64,000 nucleotides of DNA, from contig JALFSR010000002.1 of the NCBI GenBank assembly GCA_022778745.1, positions 1 to 64,000 on the forward strand, written 5' to 3'. Shown here piece by piece: positions 48,682 to 56,631 of this stretch (position 1 is the stretch's first letter; every line of letters starts with the position of its first letter). The position numbers were made by a program, and so were the translations under genes. The stretch is from Clostridiales bacterium (GTDB taxonomy: Bacteria; Bacillota; Clostridia; Lachnospirales; Lachnospiraceae). The notes beneath the pieces are model-generated. The model did no database searches and was not told where the DNA came from. It saw only the letters and a program-made list of their open reading frames with translations.

Positions 48682-50508
48682 ATGAGGATAAAATTATCAA
48701 ACTATGTTTCACAGTTTTGTGTGGATTATGGAATTACAAATGTCTTTACTGTAACTGGAGGAGGGGCGATGCACTTAAATGATGCGTTTGGACATCAGAA
48801 GGGGTTGACATGTCTGTATCAGCATCATGAGCAGGCATGTGCCATTGCAGCAGAAAGTTACGCAAGAATGGATAACAAAATGGCGGTTCTCTGTGTCACT
48901 ACAGGACCAGGCGGAACAAATGCATTGACTGGTGTAGTTGGGGCATATTTGGATTCTATTCCTATGCTTGTTATTTCTGGACAAGTGCGTTATGATACAA
49001 CTGCTCGCTATACGGGATTAAATCTTCGAGCTGTAGGTGATCAGGAGTTTGATATATGTAAGGCTGCAGCATCGATGACAAAATATTGTGAGATGGTAAT
49101 AGAACCGAATAAGATTCGATATTGTCTGGAAAAGGCGATGTATATTGCATCGCATGGCCGTCCAGGTCCATGTTGGCTTGATATTCCAGTCAACGTCCAG
49201 GGCAGTTATATTGAGACAGAAGAATTAGAAGGATATTGTCCAGAAGAAGATTATGAAAAGGAACTTCCACCAGCAGTAGAGGATGAAGTGGCAGATGCGA
49301 TTATTGAAAAAATTCGTCAGGCAAAGCGTCCAGTATTTTATGCAGGTAATGGAATCCGTATTTCTGGCGGATACGAAAGTTTTCGTTTGGTAGTGGAAAA
49401 ATTAAATATTCCAGTTGTAACGACATGGGATGGCATTGATGAGATAGAGACAGATCATCCGCTTTATACTGGAAGAGGCGGAGGCATGGGGGATCGTGCT
49501 GGGAACTTTGCTGTTCAAAACAGTGACCTTGTTTTTGCAGTTGGCAATCGCCTTAGCATCAGACAAGTTGGATTTAATCATCACACATGGGCAAGAGAAG
49601 CGTATGTCATTGTAAATGATATTGACAAAGAAGAATTGAAGAAACCAACGATTCATGTCGATATGCCAATTTGGGCAGATGCAAAAGATTTATTGGAGAA
49701 ATTAGAAAAACGTCTTCCAGATGGGAAATTATTCCAAGGAGAGGAGTGGCTGAATGCCTGTCAAAACTGGAAAAAAACATACCCAGTGCTTCAGCCAAAG
49801 CATTTTAGTCAAAACAATGGATATGCGAATGTATATGCAGCGATTCATGCAATCAGCAGTAATCTTGATGAAGGACAAGTAACCGTAGTTGGAAATGGAT
49901 CTGCATGTGTAGTTGGAAGTCAAAGCTATATTATAAAAAAAGATCAGCGATTTATTATTAATTCAGCGATTGCCTCGATGGGATATGATCTGCCAGCTGT
50001 CATTGGTACAGCGATGGCATGGAAAGGAAAGAACATGGTCTGCATTACAGGTGACGGCAGCATTCAGATGAATTTACAAGAACTTCAGACAATCGTACAT
50101 CATCAAATGCCAATTAAGATTTTCCTAATCAATAACAGTGGCTATCATTCAATTCGTCAGACACAGCGTAATTTCTTTGGAGAGCCGCTTGTAGGAATCG
50201 GTGCAGACAGCAGAGATTTGAGTTTTCCGGATATGGAAAAATTAGCATGGGCATATGGTATTCCATATATGAGCGTGCATCAGAACAATGATTTAGATCA
50301 GGCAGTGAAAGAGACACTTGCAAAGAAAGGTCCTATGATCTGTGAGATTTTTGTAGATACAAAGCAAAATTTTGAACCAAAATCTACAACAAAACGTTTG
50401 GAGGATGGTACGTTAGTATCTGCTCCGTTAGAAGACTTAGCACCATTTTTAAGTAAAGAAGAACTCAAACAAAATATGTTTATTCCTCTTGTAGATGAAA
50501 TAAAATAA
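48682..50508 (+). CDS. ThDP-dependent acetolactate-synthase-like enzyme, candidate YerE-type acetyl transferase
   Basis: YQHHEQACAIAAESYARM, TTGPGGTNALTGVVGAYLDSIPMLVISGQV, ThDP motif GDGSIQMNLQELQTIVHHQMPIKIFLINN; position directly after rfbH. Confidence 0.85.
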   Translation: MRIKLSNYVSQFCVDYGITNVFTVTGGGAMHLNDAFGHQKGLTCLYQHHEQACAIAAESYARMDNKMAVLCVTTGPGGTNALTGVVGAYLDSIPMLVISGQVRYDTTARYTGLNLRAVGDQEFDICKAAASMTKYCEMVIEPNKIRYCLEKAMYIASHGRPGPCWLDIPVNVQGSYIETEELEGYCPEEDYEKELPPAVEDEVADAIIEKIRQAKRPVFYAGNGIRISGGYESFRLVVEKLNIPVVTTWDGIDEIETDHPLYTGRGGGMGDRAGNFAVQNSDLVFAVGNRLSIRQVGFNHHTWAREAYVIVNDIDKEELKKPTIHVDMPIWADAKDLLEKLEKRLPDGKLFQGEEWLNACQNWKKTYPVLQPKHFSQNNGYANVYAAIHAISSNLDEGQVTVVGNGSACVVGSQSYIIKKDQRFIINSAIASMGYDLPAVIGTAMAWKGKNMVCITGDGSIQMNLQELQTIVHHQMPIKIFLINNSGYHSIRQTQRNFFGEPLVGIGADSRDLSFPDMEKLAWAYGIPYMSVHQNNDLDQAVKETLAKKGPMICEIFVDTKQNFEPKSTTKRLEDGTLVSAPLEDLAPFLSKEELKQNMFIPLVDEIK

Positions 50509-50574
50509 GGGAAATTGAAGCAGCAGCTCATCGGTAAGCCGATATAGAGCGATTTGATAGAAAGGAGCGGTGGA

Positions 50575-51507
50575 ATGGATAAAATCACTCGTGCTGTGCT
50601 AACAGGAGCTACAGGAATGATTGGTGCGACGTTAGTACAGACATTATTAAAGGAAGGTGTGGAGGTATGGGCACTCGTGAGGCGTTCCTCCGCTCGGATC
50701 AGTCATTTGCCAGTCAATGACAAGCTGCATCTCATTGATACAGAATTGTCCGAATTAGAACAATTAACACAACATATGGAAAAACTGCCCCAAAAAGCCG
50801 ATGCATTTTTTCATTTAGGATGGGAAGGAACGTATGGTGTAAGCAGAAATGATGTCTATCTGCAGCATAGAAATATAAAATATACGTTGGATGCGGTGAA
50901 ACTGGCAAGTAGACTGAATTGTGAAGTGTTTGTAGGAGCTGGTTCTCAAGCAGAATATGGAAGATGTCATGACATCATTCATCCAACGACTCCAGCGTTT
51001 CCAGAAACAGGTTATGGAATAGGAAAATTATGTGCAGGTCAGATGAGTCGAAACCTATGCAGACAACTTGGAATTCGTCATATATGGGCAAGAATTTTTA
51101 GTGTTTACGGTCCAATGGATCAAGACTACACGATGGTAATGTCAGGTATTTATCAATTATTAAGAGGAGAACGTCCGCGTTATACAAAAGGAGAACAACT
51201 TTGGGATTATATTTATGCAGAAGATGCAGCAAAAGCATTGTATCTGGCAGCATGGAAAGGGACTGATCAAAGTGTATATTGTATTGGCAGCGGGCAGGTG
51301 CGTCCGCTAAAAGAGTATATTTTCGCAATTCGAGATGCAGTAGATGTCAATGCATCCATTGGATTAGGGGAAATTCCATATCCAGATGGACAAGTGATGT
51401 ATTTGCAGGCAGATATTAAGACATTGACAGAAGATACAGGATTTATTCCATCAGTTTCCTTTGAGGAGGGAATTCAAAAAACCGTTCAGTGGTGCAGAAA
51501 GAGATGA
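50575..51507 (+). CDS. NAD(P)-dependent epimerase/dehydratase (extended SDR), candidate YerF-like reductase
   Basis: AVLTGATGMIGATLVQTLLKEG and YGIGK (YxxxK) motif. Confidence 0.85.
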   Translation: MDKITRAVLTGATGMIGATLVQTLLKEGVEVWALVRRSSARISHLPVNDKLHLIDTELSELEQLTQHMEKLPQKADAFFHLGWEGTYGVSRNDVYLQHRNIKYTLDAVKLASRLNCEVFVGAGSQAEYGRCHDIIHPTTPAFPETGYGIGKLCAGQMSRNLCRQLGIRHIWARIFSVYGPMDQDYTMVMSGIYQLLRGERPRYTKGEQLWDYIYAEDAAKALYLAAWKGTDQSVYCIGSGQVRPLKEYIFAIRDAVDVNASIGLGEIPYPDGQVMYLQADIKTLTEDTGFIPSVSFEEGIQKTVQWCRKR

Positions 51508-51513
51508 GGAAAA

Positions 51514-52491
51514 ATGAAAACAATAAGTATTGTAGTTCCTTGCTATAACGAGGAAGAAAATGTAATACCGTTAAGCAAGGCGATTATACATGAATTTGAG
51601 ACAAAATTACAAAACTATAATTATGAGATTATTTTTATTGATAATGATTCCAAAGATCATACGAGAGAATATTTGAGAATGCTCTGCAAAGAAAATCCGC
51701 GCATACGAGCAATCTTTAACGCAAAAAATTTTGGCCAGTTTAATTCTCCATATTATGGTCTTTTGCAGGCACAGGGAGACTGTGCGATTTTAATGGCAGC
51801 AGACTTTCAAGATCCAGTTGAGATGATTCGTCCATTTGTAGATGGATGGGAAGAAGGATATAAAATTGTAATTGGTATTAAGACAAAGAGTAAAGAAAGC
51901 AAACTGATGTATTTCCTTAGAGGCTGTTATTATAAATTGATTAAAAAACTCTCTGATGTAGAACAGATCGAACAGTTTACAGGATTTGGTTTATATGATA
52001 AGAAATTTATTCAAGTACTGCAAAAACTGGATGATCCAACACCGTTTTTACGTGGAATTGTGGCAGAATTAGGATTTAGAAGAAAAGAAATTGAGTATAC
52101 ACAGCCGCAGCGGCGTGCAGGAAAAACGAGTAATAATTTTTATCGCTTGTTTGATGCAGCGATGCTTAGTGTTACTTCTTATACAAAAGTAGGATTGCGA
52201 GTTGCTACATTGCTTGGGATGTTCAGTTCCGTCGTGAGCATTTTGATTGCAATTGTATATTTAGTAATGAAGTTAGTTTATTGGGATCGATTTGCAGCAG
52301 GAATGGCACCCGTTCTAATCGGAATGTTTGTATTAGGTTCGATTCAGTTATTTTTCATTGGATTGATTGGAGAATATGTTTTGAGCATTAATGCACGTTC
52401 CATGCGTCGTCCGCTTGTTGTGGAGGAAGAACGCATTAATTTTGAAAGTGAGGAAGCAGCAGATGACAGAGGAAGTACAGAAAGCGATTGA
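51514..52491 (+). CDS. GT2 polyprenyl-phosphate glycosyltransferase (GtrB/DPM-like) with C-terminal TM pair
   Basis: ISIVVPCYNEEENVIPLSKAI...MAADFQDPVEMI; two C-terminal TM helices. Confidence 0.92.
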   Translation: MKTISIVVPCYNEEENVIPLSKAIIHEFETKLQNYNYEIIFIDNDSKDHTREYLRMLCKENPRIRAIFNAKNFGQFNSPYYGLLQAQGDCAILMAADFQDPVEMIRPFVDGWEEGYKIVIGIKTKSKESKLMYFLRGCYYKLIKKLSDVEQIEQFTGFGLYDKKFIQVLQKLDDPTPFLRGIVAELGFRRKEIEYTQPQRRAGKTSNNFYRLFDAAMLSVTSYTKVGLRVATLLGMFSSVVSILIAIVYLVMKLVYWDRFAAGMAPVLIGMFVLGSIQLFFIGLIGEYVLSINARSMRRPLVVEEERINFESEEAADDRGSTESD

Positions 52492-53347
52492 CCAAGTTCA
52501 CGCCGCACATATTATTATTATAAAAGAGATCGAACGAATTTGTAAAAAACATAATATTATGTTTTATATTGAAAGCGGTACGCTTTTAGGAGCAATTCGT
52601 CATAAACATGCGATTCCGTGGGATGATGATGCTGATACAGCAATGCTTCGCAGTGAGTTTGAAAAATTCCGCAAAGTAGTAAGAGAAGAATTATCGGAAA
52701 GATTTGTCTATGTAGAGCCAGCAGATATTGGAAATAACGCCATATTTGATTTTGTGCCGCGAATTATGATGTTAGATTCTAGCATTCAGCCAGACGATGA
52801 AGAACAGCAGTTTTATGGAAATGGAATAAATAACCATGTGTCGGTTGATATTTTTATTATTGATGATATGAATGACTGCGATTGGATGCATCTTATTTCC
52901 AGAGCATTGATTTTAATTTGCTATGGAATGGGAATGGGACATCGTTATCAATTAGATATGAATGAATATCATGGAGCAGCAAAAATTGTTGTGAAATTAT
53001 TGTCTGCGATTGGAGGTCATATTCCAGCAGAAAAAATTATTCAATGGTACGATAAGGCATCTCGTATGGGAATTGGAAAGAATAAAAAGAAACATCGTTG
53101 TTTTTATGGAAATTTCTTAATCCAAGATGTGGCACTTGTCTATGATAAGCGGTGGTTTAAAGAGACAGTGAATGTAACATTGGATGGAGCAGAATTCCCA
53201 GCACCAAAGGGATGGCATCGTGTATTAAAGACAATTTATGGTGATTATATGCAGCTTCCGCCAGAAGAAAAACGAGTGAATACTCATTGTAATCCAGATT
53301 ATGTAAAAATCTGGTATGACCCATCAAAGAAACAAAACAATGATTAG
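52463..53347 (+). CDS. LicD-family phosphotransferase
   Basis: FYIESGTLLGAIRHKHAIPWDDDADTAMLR motif; overlaps the GT2 gene by 29 nt. Confidence 0.93.
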   Translation: MTEEVQKAIDQVHAAHIIIIKEIERICKKHNIMFYIESGTLLGAIRHKHAIPWDDDADTAMLRSEFEKFRKVVREELSERFVYVEPADIGNNAIFDFVPRIMMLDSSIQPDDEEQQFYGNGINNHVSVDIFIIDDMNDCDWMHLISRALILICYGMGMGHRYQLDMNEYHGAAKIVVKLLSAIGGHIPAEKIIQWYDKASRMGIGKNKKKHRCFYGNFLIQDVALVYDKRWFKETVNVTLDGAEFPAPKGWHRVLKTIYGDYMQLPPEEKRVNTHCNPDYVKIWYDPSKKQNND

Positions 53348-53366
53348 TGAAAGAAAAGGCAGAAAA

Positions 53367-54584
53367 ATGAAACTTGATTCTATAAAGCGATTTGCGTTAG
53401 ACTTCTTATATGGAACAGTTGCTCTTATTGCATTAAATGGCATAATTACATTTCTCGTATATCCATTTATTAATCGAACACTTGGAAATGAGGCAAATGG
53501 ACAGGTATTGTTTTTTACAGCAATTATGGGTCTGATGGCTTCTGCCTTTGGTTCTGGAGTGAATTATGCACGTATGAAAATTTCTACTGTGCGGCATTCT
53601 GAAAATGGAGATTATAATTGTTTTTTACTTGCAGTAGCAATACTCGCAGTAATTATTACTATTGTCGCTTCTTTCATAAAAGGAAATAGTGCAGGTGCTT
53701 CAGTAATTTCAATTGCGATTTTAATTATTGTAACGGTTTTACGCTATTATGCAGATGTACAGTTTCGTTTGGATTTGAATTATAAGCGATTTTTCTGGTA
53801 TTATATTTTTATTACAATTGGGTATGTGATAGGAGTTTTTACATATCGTTGGACAAATTCTTGGACAATGATTTTCATTACAGGAGAATGTTTTGGACTG
53901 ATTTATGTCACAATTGTAGGAAATATTTTTAAACGACCATTTTTTAAACGATCCGATCATTTTGCAGAAAATACAAAAGTAATGTGGAACTTATCGTCGG
54001 CATATTTAATGTCTGATTTTGTATCTTATGCGGATCGTGTGATGATTCCGTTATTAATTGTAAATGGAGATGAGGCATCAACAATTTTTTATGTTTCTAC
54101 CTTATTAGGGAAAATGGTATCTTTATTATCAACACCGTTAAATGGTGTGATTGTTGGGCATTTATCAAGATATAAAGGAAAAATAACAAAAAAAATGTTT
54201 GCAGGAGTGACAGGAATATTGCTTGTATGTGCAGGTATATTTGTATGTGGAAGTGTAATTGGTTCTTATATTATTATTCCACTGATATACAATGCGGATG
54301 TCATGGAAGCAGCAAGTAAGTTGTTTTGGATTGCAAATGCTGGACAAGTATTTTTCTTTATTTCTAATACGATGATGGTAGTAGTGCTTCGTTTTGCAAC
54401 AGAAAAATATCAAATTTATATGGGAACAGCATATACAATATTATTTATTGTTATTATTATTCCATTTATGTTTCTTTGGGGGCTTTGGGGAATGGCAGCT
54501 GGATTGCTGATTATTAATATATTGAAGTTCTGTATTATTACAGGGCTAGGCTTTTATGCACTTGGGGAAAAGAAAGAGAAATGA
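53367..54584 (+). CDS. Polysaccharide flippase (MOP/Wzx-like)
   Basis: Multi-TM protein, N-terminal FLVYPFINRTLGNEANGQVLFFTAIMGLMASAFGSGVNYARMK. Confidence 0.85.
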   Translation: MKLDSIKRFALDFLYGTVALIALNGIITFLVYPFINRTLGNEANGQVLFFTAIMGLMASAFGSGVNYARMKISTVRHSENGDYNCFLLAVAILAVIITIVASFIKGNSAGASVISIAILIIVTVLRYYADVQFRLDLNYKRFFWYYIFITIGYVIGVFTYRWTNSWTMIFITGECFGLIYVTIVGNIFKRPFFKRSDHFAENTKVMWNLSSAYLMSDFVSYADRVMIPLLIVNGDEASTIFYVSTLLGKMVSLLSTPLNGVIVGHLSRYKGKITKKMFAGVTGILLVCAGIFVCGSVIGSYIIIPLIYNADVMEAASKLFWIANAGQVFFFISNTMMVVVLRFATEKYQIYMGTAYTILFIVIIIPFMFLWGLWGMAAGLLIINILKFCIITGLGFYALGEKKEK

Positions 54585-54597
54585 AAGGAAAGAGATT

Positions 54598-56430
54598 ATG
54601 AGACAGAAACGACCAGGGGGAATAGTGGCTGAAACATGGAATTATCTATGTTTCTGGGATTATCTTATTTTTTTAATATTAGCAGGAATATGTTTTTTTT
54701 CATTTCAACAAAGTGATTTATTGCATACAGCAGGTTGTTCGTACGGCTATCTAAATGGACATATTTTAGATTTTTATGATTATTGCGGCAATTATGGAAT
54801 TCATCCAAGTTATATGCCAAGTATGTATCTGATATTTGCGATATGGAATATTCCGATGAGACTGCTTGGTGTTGTGACGGTTCCAACAGATCAAATTCCA
54901 TTGATTGCAGTTATGTGGGCAAAGATTTTGCCATGTATTCTTTATATGCTGTCGGGCATTGTTATTTATGCGATTTGTATGGAAATCGGGATGGGACAAA
55001 AGAAATCCAAAATTTGTACATATGCCAGTCTGACGATGCCGATTGGATTTTATGCACAATTTATTTTTGGGCAGTATGATATTTTTATGGTATTTTGCAT
55101 ATTGGTCGGTGTGTACTTTTATTTAAAAAATAAAGATTTTTATTTTATATTTTGGTTTGGTATTGCAATTACATTTAAATACTCCGCTTTATTAATTTTT
55201 CTTCCGTTATTGCTGCTAAAGACAAAAAGCGAATGGAGAATTATTATGGGTTGTGTGGGTGCTGCCATTCCGTATGCAATTGAATTTTTGCTGTATAAAG
55301 GTAGTGAAGGATTTTCTAATTATGCGTTTGGAATCGGAAGCAGCGGAGATAATCCGACAGGATATATTTTCAATGCTGATATGTTTACAGGTTATCAGCT
55401 TGGGCATGTACAATTTCCAGTCAGTCTTGTAATTGTTGCGTTTGGAGTTATTTGTGCACTTGCATATTTCACAAGAGTGAGAGAAAAAAAAGAACAGATT
55501 AAATGGACATTTTATTTGTGTTGTCTTGTATGCTTCGTACTGTTTGGAATGGCAAAATGGCATCCGCAATGGCTGTTAATGGCAGTTCCTTTTTGGGTAA
55601 TTAGTGCATTTATTCATAAAGATACAAAGATTTTTATGATTATTGATTTGATTTTCATGTTGATCTTTACTATATTTAATGTCACGATGATACCGAATAA
55701 CGTCGATCAGGCAATGCTGAATTATGGTATTTTTGGTAAGTTGTTAGGTGGAGATATTGGAACAAAACTGAGCATGGCAAATATTATTGGAAAATTAGAT
55801 CCAACGATTTGTATTTCTATGAGTACAATGATTATGCTCGTATATGGACTGTTTAAACATCCAAAATATTGTGTGGATGATTTTTCTGCTCATGTAAATT
55901 GTATGGGATGGATTCGTGTACGATTCGTTGTCGGTGTAGCGATTTTTGTCGTTCCAGCATTTATGTGTATGTATGCTGCATTAACTGGAACAAAGCCAGC
56001 TTATCAAGTTACATCAAATGACGGCGGAGTGGTGATAGAGCAAAAAGATGATGCAGTGATACAGCAGTTTGTAAGCAGAGGAACAGTAATTGACCAAATT
56101 CAATTTCCAATTAGTGTAAGTGGACGTGCGAATCAAGCAGATTTAAGATTGACATTAAGAGAGCAGAAGACAAGAAAAGAATTGTACAGTGAGACGATGA
56201 ATGCTTCTGAATGGTGGGACGGCAAATTAGTTCAAGTATTTACTGACGATATTCCTGTAGAACAAGAGGAAGTCTATGAAGTAATATTTGAGGTAGAGCC
56301 ACGAGAACCACATACCGCACTTGTACTTCATAAAGATAGCAAGATGCCAACAAACAATGAAAAAGAAAAGGCAATTGTAAATGGAGAAGAACAAGATTAT
56401 CAGATTCAGATGGTAGTTTATCAGCAGTAA
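54598..56430 (+). CDS. GT-C-like multi-TM glycosyltransferase with C-terminal extracytoplasmic domain
   Basis: About 10 or more TM segments, then a ~140 aa soluble C-terminal region after the last TM (FVVGVAIFVVPAFMCMYAALTG). Confidence 0.65.
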   Translation: MRQKRPGGIVAETWNYLCFWDYLIFLILAGICFFSFQQSDLLHTAGCSYGYLNGHILDFYDYCGNYGIHPSYMPSMYLIFAIWNIPMRLLGVVTVPTDQIPLIAVMWAKILPCILYMLSGIVIYAICMEIGMGQKKSKICTYASLTMPIGFYAQFIFGQYDIFMVFCILVGVYFYLKNKDFYFIFWFGIAITFKYSALLIFLPLLLLKTKSEWRIIMGCVGAAIPYAIEFLLYKGSEGFSNYAFGIGSSGDNPTGYIFNADMFTGYQLGHVQFPVSLVIVAFGVICALAYFTRVREKKEQIKWTFYLCCLVCFVLFGMAKWHPQWLLMAVPFWVISAFIHKDTKIFMIIDLIFMLIFTIFNVTMIPNNVDQAMLNYGIFGKLLGGDIGTKLSMANIIGKLDPTICISMSTMIMLVYGLFKHPKYCVDDFSAHVNCMGWIRVRFVVGVAIFVVPAFMCMYAALTGTKPAYQVTSNDGGVVIEQKDDAVIQQFVSRGTVIDQIQFPISVSGRANQADLRLTLREQKTRKELYSETMNASEWWDGKLVQVFTDDIPVEQEEVYEVIFEVEPREPHTALVLHKDSKMPTNNEKEKAIVNGEEQDYQIQMVVYQQ

Positions 56431-56485
56431 AATAAATGGATGAGCCGATTTTTATCATACGCTTTTCCAAAAACTTCAAAAAAAG

Positions 56486-56514
56486 GTTGACAGTAAATTT
56501 TCGATATGTTACTA
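56486..56514 (+). promoter_or_regulatory. rpoB promoter candidate
   Basis: TTGACA-N17-TACTAT upstream of rpoB (GGTTGACAGTAAATTTTCGATATGTTACTATG). Confidence 0.6.
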
Positions 56515-56529
56515 TGATAAATGCACTAT

Positions 56530-56594
56530 TATGGCTGAGTATGCTTTTACACATAGTTTGCTGTAACACGTGACAATAGTACGGCTGAGTATGC
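56530..56594 (+). repeat. Tandem 15-bp direct repeat in the rpoB leader
   Basis: TATGGCTGAGTATGC (56530-56544) and TACGGCTGAGTATGC (56580-56594), 50-bp period. Confidence 0.8.
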
Positions 56595-56631
56595 CGTTCA
56601 ATTTTATAGAAAAACAGGGGTGAAACGTCAA

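Noticed and set aside
56530-56594. CRISPR-like repeat pair upstream of rpoB
   Set aside because: Only two 15-bp copies, with no further repeats or cas genes.
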